A stretch of DNA of 64,000 nucleotides from Rhizopus arrhizus (Eukaryota > Mucoromycota > Mucoromycetes > Mucorales > Rhizopodaceae). Both the position numbers and the translations under genes were made by a program. The stretch lies in NCBI GenBank assembly GCA_024220505.1, contig JAKZZE010000030.1, positions 372,001 through 436,000 of the forward strand. The letters run 5' to 3'. The number at the start of each line of letters is the position of its first letter. The first letter of the stretch is position 1. The notes under the pieces are model-generated. The model did no database searches, had not been told where the DNA came from, and saw only the letters and a list, made by a program, of their open reading frames with translations. Shown here one piece after another: positions 51,128-61,630 of this stretch.

Positions 51128-51991
51128 ACATATGCATATACCTTATCCCAGGCTTCCTCACAAGAATCACAATGGATCCAACGTTGTTCGTACTCAGAAT
51201 AGACTTCTGTCCAAACATGATCAGTTGTGTCATATACAATTCTGACATCTGCTCCAATTGCTCGGCAGCATAACGCGAAACACTGTGAATAAGGTGAATT
51301 GAGAGTTTTCGTTACAACTTTTCGGGGCTACTTACGTTAGCCCATTCGCCACATCGTCCTCTCCTTGTTTCCAACAACTTTCCCGGATCACTACAACAAT
51401 TCTGAGTTGTATGAAATTATTGATGTTGATGATTATTACTTGTATCGAGGAAATCGAGTAACCTGTCGACAAGTTGTGCATTGGTATAGTTCGATTGTAT
51501 GTGCTCCATACTTGAGATCTTCAGCGTTAGGTGTTCCTAGTCCTATTGATTGAGTTTGTGTCTATCAAAGGTATAAATACCTTGAAAACATTTAGCAATA
51601 AAATACAATCGCTTTACATTTGAACAGTAATCACAAGGTGCATTGTTCACCCAAACAAAAAAGTCATTTTTAAACCAATGTAGTAGTCGTCGAACAAGCA
51701 AATCTTCAAGAGAACCACTTTCTTCTGCTTCTGCTTCGTCATAAAGTCTTTGCAGAGGAATGACTTCCATTGCTTTATCCTACATCTTACGTAAGTTCCT
51801 GTCTTTACGAATTGAAGCGCGTGTCGACATACTAATAGGTCTCTGCTTTCATAAAGAAATGCAACTGTGCCATTACGTTCCAAATGACTCAAGAAAGACT
51901 TTTCTTGAACACTTTGGGGTGGTTGTATATGCTGGCGTAGATAAGTAAACCAACGATCAGTGATTTGCCTCGCAATCTCGTTTGTATTCAT
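51124..51991 (-). pseudogene. PNG1: peptide:N-glycanase PNG1, truncated after the catalytic triad
   Basis: Removes N-glycans from misfolded glycoproteins in the cytosol. Exons 51991-51833, 51779-51618, 51561-51440, 51390-51336 and 51282 onward join in phase. Visible: WVNNAPCDYCSN, GLGTPNAEDLKYGA, then the zinc-site CTTC, RRGRCGEWANCFALCCRA (catalytic Cys), TDHVWTEVYS (catalytic His) and RWIHCDSCEEAWDK (catalytic Asp). The normal gene continues with about 100 more residues. Here the Lys codon is followed by GTATAT, a possible donor, and at once by a transposase remnant; reading through adds VYAYV and a stop. No downstream PNG1 exon is seen between 49.8 and 50.2 kb. Either the gene is broken, or the missing exons lie further off. 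Confidence 0.82.
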
Positions 51992-52029
51992 AATATAAAT
52001 GAATAGAAAAAAGATAAAAAAATAGACAA

Positions 52030-52312
52030 TCATTTGATAGTAAGGGGAAAATGAACTTTAATGCAAAATTTACGGGTTGGCGGCTTGAATATCCCAAGCA
52101 TTTTCCTTTGTATTATACTTGTATACCTAAGAAAAGCGTTGTAAAATAAGTAACAATCTTGTATATTATGTCTGTTTACCGTTCGTTTAGGTGGGAAGAC
52201 GTTATAATCAAAATGTTCTACTTCTGTCACTTTGTATAGTAATAAACAAAAGTTATCCATAGCGATATCATAGACAACAGACGTTTCATTTTGTTTGAGT
52301 GATTGGCAAGTA
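52030..52312 (-). other. coding-like exon remnant upstream of PNG1
   Basis: On the minus strand, sequence directly outside the transposon end reads CQSLKQNETSVVYDIAMD, then KVTEVEHFDYNVFPPKR up to a GTAAAC donor; a second piece after an acceptor ends at a TGA near 52030. It looks like the last two exons of a gene that the transposon interrupted at TA. The first piece recurs at 63887-64000. Product not recognised. Confidence 0.4.
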
Positions 52313-52598
52313 CAGTGCCTCCACCCCCAATTTTCGCTTTCCAACGAGCTGATTTCGCTTTGATCTCCGACCAACTTTCGTTTTTATAAAGTCCAATTTT
52401 CGCTTCTTTATTGGCCAAAGTTCGTTTTGGTAAGGGCTCATTTTCGCTTTTGTCACTTCCAAAGTTCGTTTTTGTTCGTTTCAAAGTTCGCTTTTGCATC
52501 ACTCAATTTTCGTGTTTAATCTCAAGGTTTATTAAAGCGGCTCTTTATTGAGGCATTTTTGAAAGTTGTTGACAGAGTGATTTGCAATGTTGTGAAGA
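52197..52598 (+). repeat. second inverted repeat, left arm
   Basis: Exact reverse complement, as far as I can compare, of 63599-64000. It contains host flank (52197-52312), a transposon end (52313-52520) and the end of a transposase gene. The right arm reaches the window edge, so the true length is unknown. Confidence 0.9.
52333..52512. repeat. phased array: TTCG[C/T]TT motif every 22 nt
   Basis: TTCG starts at 52333, 52354, 52377, 52399, 52421, 52443, 52465, 52487 and 52509: spacings 21, 23, then six of exactly 22. Flanks alternate between CAATTTTCGCTT-like and AAAGTTCGTTTT-like. One extra copy lies at 52475. All within the transposon end. Confidence 0.85.
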
Positions 52599-52600
52599 GC
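52588..52600. repeat. target-site duplication of the LINE, left copy
   Basis: TGTTGTGAAGAGC, 13 nt, repeated exactly at 57838-57850 after the poly-A tail (14 nt if the adjacent A is counted). Confidence 0.92.
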
Positions 52601-52601
52601 C

Positions 52602-53876
52602 ATGGTTCTTCCCAACTCCCAAACTTTCAATTCGGAGGTGGGACTTCATTTCTCGCCACCCTTTCGTAAACCGAGACATAAATCATATGCCCAAGCAGTG
52701 ACAACAGCTACCAAAGTATCCCTGATGCATGATCATATAATGCCTCCCCACAGTGACGAGCCGTCCAGACTCAACACTCTTCAAACTAGTATTTTTCGCA
52801 CTTCGAGAACAAAGGGTGCCTTTTTATTCGATATTTCACCTTGCAAAGGAAAATACACTGACCAACAGAGCATGGTGTTGTTAAAGGAACAACACCCAAA
52901 CGTGCACGCATGTGTTCCATTGAGCGATGGACCTCGACGATATCTTGAAGTTTATATTATGCCTCAGAAAGATTACAACGATATCGCCCAGACGGGTCTC
53001 ACATTCCCAGATGTCAATTTAGTAGTGTATCCACGTGCTGCTCTTGGAGAGTCAGCTAAAGTGGTCAATCTTAAACTTACTCATCTCCCAATGCTACCAG
53101 CTGAAGAAGTTAAAAAAGGTTTAGCAAAGAGTTTGGCTGTCTTTGGTGATATTATGGATGTAGGAATTTCGACCGACACCGCTACGGGTTTCTTTATGGG
53201 AACGGGTTATGCAGTTTTGAATATACAACAGGACCCCAGTGCGTTTGATGAACATAAATTTCAAGCACTTAGCCATCAAATTAGTTGGTGTGAATCTCCT
53301 GATGATTTCTTTCATGCGACTTGGAACAATATGCCTACATGGTGCCGCTATTGTCATAAGGAAGGGCACACCAAAATTGAATGTCCTCAATCCAGAGCAC
53401 GTATCATTTGTTACTCCTGCCATCAAAATGGTCACCGATCCTTTGAGTGTCCTCGTAAAAATATGTCGATAAACGCATACAAAAAGAGGGATCGTAAGTC
53501 TTATCAAATATCCCTACCAGCTCCCTCCTTGTCTTTTGACCAAACAGCAACCACCCCAGACACTGATGATGACCCTGATGATTTCGAATACCAAGAAGAG
53601 GACGGCGAAGATATGTCCATCACCTCAGAAGGAACAAGTGATGATAGGATTGACAATGAAGAACTCAGTCAACTCAAACAAGATCTTGGAAAGCCAGCTT
53701 TACAAACACACAATATTAATAACAGATTAGAACCCAATGAATTGACTGACATATCAAGTTATACAACAAACAAAGAATTAACAACAATTGAATGGACAAC
53801 GGACGAACTTAATAGTGAACAACGGGGATCATCCCCGGAAGGGCGAATGCGCTCTTCGATTAAATCCCCACAATAA
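52602..53876 (+). CDS. LINE ORF1, nucleic-acid-binding protein with CCHC knuckles
   Basis: 424 open codons. The N-terminal half has no clear fold by eye. Two zinc knuckles lie at about residues 248-261 (CRYCHKEGHTKIEC) and 269-282 (CYSCHQNGHRSFEC), both C-x2-C-x4-H-x4-C, as in gag-like ORF1 proteins that coat LINE RNA. The C terminus is acidic (DDDPDDFEYQEEDGED). Intact in this copy. The ATG may be internal to the original ORF1, because the element is cut right before it. Confidence 0.88.
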   Translation: MVLPNSQTFNSEVGLHFSPPFRKPRHKSYAQAVTTATKVSLMHDHIMPPHSDEPSRLNTLQTSIFRTSRTKGAFLFDISPCKGKYTDQQSMVLLKEQHPNVHACVPLSDGPRRYLEVYIMPQKDYNDIAQTGLTFPDVNLVVYPRAALGESAKVVNLKLTHLPMLPAEEVKKGLAKSLAVFGDIMDVGISTDTATGFFMGTGYAVLNIQQDPSAFDEHKFQALSHQISWCESPDDFFHATWNNMPTWCRYCHKEGHTKIECPQSRARIICYSCHQNGHRSFECPRKNMSINAYKKRDRKSYQISLPAPSLSFDQTATTPDTDDDPDDFEYQEEDGEDMSITSEGTSDDRIDNEELSQLKQDLGKPALQTHNINNRLEPNELTDISSYTTNKELTTIEWTTDELNSEQRGSSPEGRMRSSIKSPQ

Positions 53877-53880
53877 TAAT

Positions 53881-56800
53881 ATGAAGAATAATATCCTATG
53901 TCAATATGCCTCGTTAAATACTAATAGCCTAATCAAAACACATGCACCACAAATTCAAAAAGATTATATCCGTTACTTACGCCTTCAAAAATATGACATT
54001 TTGTGCTTTCAGGAAACCCATGCTTCGACTCCTGAACTTATACAATCTCTCGACATTCATTTTCAAGCCAAAGAATCACACTGGACTCCTCACGTTGGTA
54101 TACTTTCTTTCAACAGCAACTTTCATATTACCACCATTGATACGTCCGCTACATTCATTTCAACACGTTTCCAACTATGTAAAGTGGAGCATCCGCAACA
54201 TTTCTATGATCCTTTCTACATATTAAACATATATGCCCCAGCTCACTCGAACAAGGAAAGACGAGAATTCTTTGATAATTTAACGGCCATGCTGTATGCT
54301 ATGCATGAAAACATACATTTCGACCGTTTGATCATTGCAGGCGATTTCAATTATTCTAACTTTCGTTTGGACAGATTATCATATGCAACTTCTTCTAACT
54401 GGCGCGTCTTGCTAGGTTCTTGTTTTCAAAACTGTATGGAGATGAATGACATGTCTGTTATACCAACTTTCCAACGTCACCAGTCCAACACATTAGTTAG
54501 TTCAGTCATTGATTATATTTACGCCGGTCTCAATATCCATCATACTCTCAAAGACGCACAAGTTATTCGTCTTCACCAATCCTGGTCGGATCATTCAATT
54601 TTGCACATCAGTTTTACGGCCGGACTGTCACCTACGGGCCCAGGGCTTTGGCGTGCGAACCCGATTTACGCGTCTCATCCCGCTTTGCAGAAGCAGCTCA
54701 TTGACAAAATAACCAAACAGATGACTAGCTTTGAACACAGCACTCTCACTCCCGAAGAAAAGTGGGATAAAGTCAAATTTACCACCAAAAAGGTTATCAG
54801 GAACTACAGTTACACGTATGTTGATTGGCGAACTTCTACCATTCGACACTTGGAACGCAAGAGGAATAGAATTCTACGTGGTAAACCGCCAATGGCGCTT
54901 CGAACACAACTGATTACACCTATTGACAAAGTTTTGGGGAGATTACAGCAGGAACTAACTACAATTGAAGGTCTTAAAGCTGACGCAAAATGGCGAGAAC
55001 AGGGAGAAAAGTCCGCTGGCTTTTTCAAACGTTTACATCAACAGCGTACGATACAACAACATATGACAGCTATCAAACACTTGGATACTGACCCCTCCAA
55101 TGAAACTCGCACTTCTGATCCGGACGTCATGAGAGAAATTGTACAAAAATATTATCAGCAGCTATACACTACAGATAGAGTGACAGAAGTCGAAATTGAT
55201 AAGTATTTACAGACGATCAATTTTAATCGTCAGGTCGACAGTTTGGAAAATGACGCCCTGATTGCTCCTATCACTTTAGACGATCTTTTAGAGCAGGTCA
55301 AACGAAGCCCTAACCAGAGCAGTCCAGGTCAGGATGGTTTGGGATATCAATTTCTCAACGTTCTCTTTCGTATTCCAGCACTACAACCTCTTATTCTAGA
55401 GGTCTACAACAGAGCATTAACTAGCGAGGTCACACCCAGCTCTTGGAAGGAAATCCGAGTGAGACTTTTACCAAAGAAAGGGGACCTGACTAACTTAAAA
55501 AACTGGAGACCAATCTCACTAATCAATTGTGATGCAAAGATTTTCACCAAAGTACTCAATCTTCGTTTATCTACTATAGTCAATGACATTATTGAACCTT
55601 CCCAAACAGGATTTATCCGTGGTCGCTTCATTGGTGACAACGGTCTGCTTCTACACTTGGTGATTCAGCAAGCTCAATTTACTAACTATTCGGGGCTAGA
55701 TCTTCTGTTAGACCAAGAAAAAGCATACGATAGGGTCAACCCTCAATATCTGGTCCGAGTACTCAAATCTTTTGGGTTTCACGACAAATTTGTCCGATGT
55801 ATTCATCATCTATTCTTTGGAAACTCTGTCCAGATCAATGTCAATGGTTTTTTTTCACAAACCATCGATCAACAACGCGGATTACGTCAGGGAGATCCTT
55901 TGTCTCCGCTACTTTTCAACTTGGCTCTGGAACCTTTGCTACTTGCTATTAATCAAGACAATGAAATCATTGGCTATACCTTTTTTGATTCAGATACAGA
56001 ACATCGCGTGAAAACTTTAGCTTACGCGGACGATATATGTACAATTCTTCACAGCGTCAATGATTACGACCGACTGCAACATCACCTACTTCGATACTCG
56101 ACGGTTTCTAACGCCAAATTTAATAAACACAAGACGGAAGCCTTTTCCCTCAATGGACATTCTGAAGACTCTTGGCAATCCTTTATTCAACGCCAACAGA
56201 TATCAACTTACCATACTGCTAGCTCCCCTGCGCCTTTTCGTTATCTTGGTTACCATATCATCTACAATGCATCTCAACGCGTTTTTCTACAAAACAAATT
56301 ACTCGCAGAAGTCAAAGACCAGGTACTAATATATACGCAGCGGCAACTTTCTTTACGGGGACGAACCACAATCATGAATACACTGATTCTCTCCAAGATA
56401 TGGTACAGCCTACGCCTTTTCCAACCCACACAAAGTTTCTTCCAATCACTACGTACAATTATTTACGGCTTTGTATGGAAACGCAAACAACCTTTGGTTT
56501 CTTTCGATCAACTGTGCTTCTCCCATTGCCCAAGGGGGATTGGGTGTTCTGAATCCTCAATTACAGCATTTGGTCCTCCAGATTCGACACCTTCACCATA
56601 TTTTTGATGACCCCAACCCTCAGTCCCTAGTTCACACTGCGGTATCCCACCATTTATCCATCATTGCCGGTCACGAAGAATTCAACTTTATCTCCCTTGT
56701 CGTCCCAGCTTTCAGAAAACACGAACTCAATCAACCTTGGTCCATCTTACATGCGATTTACAAAGCCTATGACCACTTTGATATTGCCCACGATTTCTCA

Positions 56801-57676
56801 TCACTGTCGATCTCCAATCAGCTGAAACTGCCCTTAAACAAGATGTTTACATCCATTCCAGACCTCCATTGGCTACATCGGCACCCACGTTTCCCAGCCT
56901 CTTCCTTTTTTATCATTGACGATCAAACCCGCCGTCTAAGACTTCGAGTACGAGGCGAATATCCAATCAAACATGGATTGTGCCATAGTTTATATAAAGA
57001 CATACTACAACGCCGAACGGCTAAACTACAACCATACCTATGGAACTTCATTCTAAGCGACATACCAAACTTGGATGAGGACCATACTCCCGATCAACTA
57101 GCTCAACAATTTTGCTCTCATCCTTTATGGAAAAAATTTAACGCTGGTAATTATCGCCAGTTGGCCAAAAACAATCGACATCAATCTAAGATCAAGCTAC
57201 CTTCTTCTCGCCTAAGGCTTTTTTGGACCTCATCCATGCTCCTTCAGGCTCGTGCAGTCTGGTGTCGTATACTCAATTACAAGCTTCCCACAATGTCCTA
57301 CTTACATAGTATCCGAGTCGTTGCCTCCGCTCAATGTCGCTTATGCGAAGATGCCGACGATTCGCTTCAACACTTCTTGATACTGTGCCCCCTTAAACTC
57401 CCTATATGGCTTTCTATTTTTCAACACTTCTTCCCGGGTCATCACATAGAACGTGAACACATTTGGAACTTGATTAAATCGCTTGAACCACCTCCGTCTA
57501 TCACTCGATCCCATTATCAACAACTTATCACTATTGCTTCAACTTCTCTTTGGTATATGTGGTCTTCCTACTGGCAAAATGTCTTTCAGGATGTACCTTT
57601 CCTAACAGCTGACATTAGTGCCAAAATTATATCTCAAGTTTCAATTCTCCAAAATAGCCACCTAATGCTTAACTAG
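53881..57676 (+). pseudogene. LINE ORF2: APE endonuclease and reverse transcriptase, one frameshift
   Basis: Starts 5 nt after the ORF1 stop. Domains in order: an APE-type endonuclease (YASLNTNSL, CFQETHAS, IIAGDFNYS, SWSDHSILHISF); a reverse transcriptase (RVRLLPKKGDLTNLKNWRPI, GFIRGRFIGDNG, LLLDQEKAYDRVN, GLRQGDPLSPLLFNLAL, LAYADDICTIL); and a C-terminal Cys/His region (CRLCEDADDSLQHFLILC). The frame changes near 56521: VSFDQLCF in the first frame continues as PIAQGGLGVLNPQLQ in the next one, as if one base had been inserted. Otherwise open over 3.8 kb, so the copy is young or the shift is a sequence error. Confidence 0.88.
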
Positions 57677-57837
57677 TGTCCTTACGCATATACCATTTTA
57701 TTTTCTACCCTTTTCTCCTTTTGTTTATTTAATTTTTCCTCTCATTTTCCCTTACTATACATATTCTAGTCCCACCACTCCGCGATGTGTGACTCAAAGT
57801 TAAATAAAATTCACTTTTACAAAAAAAAAAAAAAAAA

Positions 57838-57850
57838 TGTTGTGAAGAGC
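57838..57850. repeat. target-site duplication of the LINE, right copy
   Basis: TGTTGTGAAGAGC directly after the poly-A tail, identical to 52588-52600. Confidence 0.92.
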
Positions 57851-58217
57851 GTCCGTAAATCGGACCTCTGATTATGGATGATGACGTCGAAAGAATTTCG
57901 CGCGTTTTTTATTTTTTCATTTTTTTTCATTTGCACTTATATATTTGATTTTTTTTTTTTTTTTGGCACTAATCCATGGAAGAGAATCGCAACCATGGTT
58001 TATATTTTTGATCTTATACACAATTTTCCACCAAACAGTTTTATTGCATATCTTAGAAGTATCATGGATAAGAGTGTCATTGGTGGTTTGGCGTTTCAAG
58101 TATTGTAGTTTCTTTTAAGAAGTTGCCGTAATTCTTCAAGGTCAATATTTCGTGCTCTTTTAAAGATAAGTATACACGTTAAGAATACTGCAAGAAAAAC
58201 ACAAGGCTTTGTACACA

Positions 58218-58400
58218 TGAACCCTGCCCTACGCCGGAGAAATTCGCTGGCTGCCTTGATGAACAATTGTTCGTCTCCAGCCGGGAGTGGGAGCCGTATA
58301 TTGTCTTTGTGGGAGGATGGCACGGTTGAACCCTGCCCTACGCCGGAGAAATTCGCTGGCTGCCTTGATGAACAATTGTTCGTCTCCAGCCGGGAGTGGG
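58218..58400. repeat. 73-nt direct repeat with 109-nt period
   Basis: TGAACCCTGCCCTACGCCGG begins at 58218 and again at 58327; both copies run to GCCGGGAGTGGGA. The 36 nt between are unique. GC content is clearly above the surroundings. Confidence 0.85.
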
Positions 58401-58530
58401 AAGTTGTCACTCTCCTCTTGTAAATCGATAAGGCATTTTGGTTTTACTCACTTCATTATAGGTCTAAATTTAACTACGGCAAAGCCAATGCTTTTGATAC
58501 CAACAGTTTTCGATGGATTGACGATTCTCC

Positions 58531-58555
58531 TCTCTCTCTCTCTCTCTCTCTCTCT
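58531..58555. repeat. TC dinucleotide microsatellite
   Basis: Twelve TC units in a row, preceded by an imperfect TCCTC. Confidence 0.85.
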
Positions 58556-59460
58556 ATTCTACTCGCGGCGTCATCACTTCTTCTTATATAGCCCTCAACA
58601 CATGTATATATTTGTTTTATTTAAAACGAAAGAACATAGCAGCAAAACCAAGTAGATTTAATTGCTCCAAATTTTGGAACCATAATGCTTAACATGTACT
58701 TATCCCGAAAATGGTCAATTTACAAAAACTTCTTCCACCTTAATAAACGCAGTCTGATGATCTCGTTTTTGAACTGCAGGTTGGCATGTCAATATCACTA
58801 CTATTGACTTTCGTAAAAAAACAGACAGCTCTTGCCACTGAAGTGTTTTTGCTGGAAATTCATCGGCTTTTGAGAAGAAAAAGTCGGTCACAAATGGCTG
58901 GTTATAAGTTGGCATATGTCAATATACTATCCTTTTCCCGTTTTTGTTCAAGATGTATTCTTGCAAAATTCTTATACACCCTTCTCCCTCCTATTACTAA
59001 GTAAATATGAATGATATACACTTCTGGAATACATATAATAAACTAAAAGACTTCTTCCTTTTACTTTGTTCACTCAAGAAAACTGCTTCTTTACTTTTCA
59101 TTCTTTAATTCTTGGACTTTAATACACAAAATCACCCTACTAACCAAGCCTTGAACAGGCTTTCTGAACAGCTTAGCGAGAACTTATAATGTACCGTTCT
59201 TCGTTGCTTTTACATGACTTTGGTACGAATAAATAACTTTGTATCGATTTTTCTGGCAACCAAGATGAAGAGAAAGCGGGGAAAGAGGAAATTGATGAAT
59301 GAGAGGATGACAACGAATGAACAATAGAGCCATCCTTTTCTTCTGCAATTTCATATCATGATAGGCTCTGATCATCATTCAGTATATATCTGTAGTATTC
59401 CTGAGTCTATGAATACTGAATCGCTTATAATTTATTCCTCCTAGAATAAATACTACTGTA

Positions 59461-59820
59461 TATGAGACGATCGCCAGATTTAGAGGACATAGCGTTCACA
59501 CCTACAAAATCAAGAACAAGCCTGCACCAGTTGGGTGCGAAATTCTTGGTTTGTGTGATGCTGGGTACACTTTCTCCTTCTTGCCCAAATCCAGAATTGA
59601 GAAGAGCAAGGAGCTCGAGGCTCAAACCTTGGCTGGTACTGATGGCGGCTAAGTGACGGCCGTCGTTAAAAGGTCGTATGGCTTGTCGAGCAACTTCCCC
59701 TTGCCCAAGTCAGCTTGAAGTTCAATGTTTATATGGACAATTACTTTTCTTCAGTAATATTGCTCAAGCATCTTAGAACAGCTGATGTTGGAGCGTGTAA
59801 CACCGCTCGCCGCAACAGTG
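59461..59820 (+). pseudogene. piggyBac-type (DDE_Tnp_1_7) transposase fragment
   Basis: Translation gives RFRGHSVHTYKIKNKPAPVG, then LGLCDAGYTFSFLPKSRIEK, the piggyBac core. After an in-frame TAA at 59650 and a frameshift between about 59700 and 59721 it continues as VYMDNYFSSVILLKHLRTAD and ACNTARRNS up to a GTAAGT. The first Asp of the triad region and the MDNYFSS block are present; both termini are missing. Confidence 0.72.
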
Positions 59821-60040
59821 GTAAGTTCTATTGTGCATTACTAAGACAAGAAACTGTTTTACTGTATATCATGAAGAATAAATTATTACTATAGCTTTAA
59901 ATTTTAAAAAATAAGATATATACAAAATATGTATAGTTATTTATGCATTTGGAATATAAACTGGCGATTTTGGCCCGTCATCAGCAATCTGTACCATGTG
60001 CTTATTCTCGTTTAGCCGGACAATTTGAGGGCATACAAGC

Positions 60041-61588
60041 TCAAGTAGCGAGGAGCAAGGGACGTTTTTTTTCAAATCGCCGGTCTGTCTCTTTCTTATC
60101 ATGCTCATCTTTCAAGACATCCAGCATACCCATTGTTTCTTCCAGTGCACTCTATATATGATACGGGATGTTAAAAGTAGGTTAATTCTGTATCTCCAAA
60201 TACGTAATAAGCAAGAATAGGTATACATACAGCCAGCGTAAGAGTGAAGGTCACAAAGTGCACAGTGTTGTTCTTCTGCTTGCGAAATTCATCAATGACT
60301 CCAACACGCTGCTCTTTGTTCATCACGTATACGCCAGGAACAGGTGTTGACATCGTCCAGTGACGAATTCCTCGGTCTATTTGGAGTGGTGGCGACAGTC
60401 AAAAACCGAATCAAACAATGTGTGAATCAACTTACCGTGCGTATGGACAAAATGGAGCTTTAGTCTTGAGAACGTTTCAAAGCTGCCATACTTGTACAGG
60501 CTGGCGATTGTCCTTATCATGGCCAAGAGGCCAAACATTGCCTTGTGATGATCAAAGCTTGTTTTGCCTTTGGAATTCTCGCCGTATGACGAAGAAACTT
60601 CAGACAGTAAAATCTCTGTCGACAAGTCCTCCACCAAGATCTTTCCATCTGCATTATATTTCAGACGTCCATCGGTAATCCCTTGACTTTGTAATTGCAT
60701 GGTCATAGCGTTAAGCTCGATCTCACCCGGAAAAAACAACACACTGCGACCGTGTTGCAGAAGGAAGTCATTGCAATTTCGCAACAGAGGGTCGACAACG
60801 TAAAAACGTAGACATCCTTCTGATGACGAAAGTGTCTTTCCTGCACCTGCAATCACCTCAAGACTATATTATCCTGTTTAGTTAGTTTACACACGTCCCT
60901 TTCTTTCTCTTTTTGGTTGAGAATAGGTAATGCTAAAGGGATGAAACTTACATTTGTTCCAAGGAACGGTTAATCAATGCTTTCTCAGCAGCACTGGTTG
61001 TGGTAACAATAGATCTGAGATTCTCAATTCCACTTTTAAATCCCTCAAGATCAATCTATTTGCATATTATGCAACATTAATATCGCCCTACTCATCTAAA
61101 TGTATTAAATCTTACTGCATCTGTTGCCTGCGAAACTGCTGGCTGGAACAGTCGATCTACAACTTTCAAATCGATGCTTATGTTCTTGTTAATGAGACGT
61201 TCATACATATCGGCCGGGAAGAGAGGGCGACGTCGCAACTCTTTACCGCACCAAATAATGTCGTGTCTTTCAGGGCTAAAATTCGACACGCTTGTCAGTC
61301 TTTGAGCAAGTGCCTCAACTTTAACTTACCTTAAGAACGAAAGTGTAGCAGTTTCTTGTAGGCCTTTCAAGAGCTTCTTCCAGCCGATCCAGATATCTTC
61401 TATCTCTTCGGCACCTTCCTCAATGCCACTGTTTTCTTCTTGATTATCCTCTTCATCGGTATCGTTTACATGCGTTCTCTTGCGACGTTGATTTTGCATC
61501 TCGTCTACTACTTCTTCGGCCATTTGGCTTTGCATACGTTTCTGAACAATAGTTAAAGTTAATAGAATGGCTTTTTATATTGTATTGT

Positions 61589-61630
<42 letters not shown>

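Larger units (their letters stand above)
52313..52600 (-). mobile_element. terminal fragment of the second DDE transposon
   Basis: Begins with CAGTGCCTCCACCCCC directly after TA, the typical start and target of Tc1/mariner elements. Continues through the phased array to the last about 26 codons of the transposase (TTLQITLSTTFKNASIKS on the minus strand). The rest of that transposase is absent here; a LINE is inserted at the inner end. Confidence 0.8.
52601..57837 (+). mobile_element. non-LTR retrotransposon (LINE), L1/Tx1-like
   Basis: Two coding regions, a short 3' UTR with AATAAA-like sequence, and a poly-A tail at about 57821-57837, flanked by a 13-nt target-site duplication. The insertion site lies in the remnant of a DDE transposase gene. 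The element starts only one base before the ATG of ORF1, so it has no 5' UTR in this copy. Clade is inferred from DQEKAYDRV and GLRQGDPLSPLLFNLAL, typical of L1/Tx1 relatives. Confidence 0.92.
57851..59460. other. region without assigned gene
   Basis: Follows the LINE. It holds a 73-nt direct repeat and a TC microsatellite, listed separately, and short frames without motifs. Confidence 0.4.

Noticed and set aside
52227..52502. 91-codon frame in the transposon end, repeated at 63695-63970
   Set aside because: It is a translation of the phased array (KRTLKRTKTN-like repeats), explained by the DNA repeat itself.
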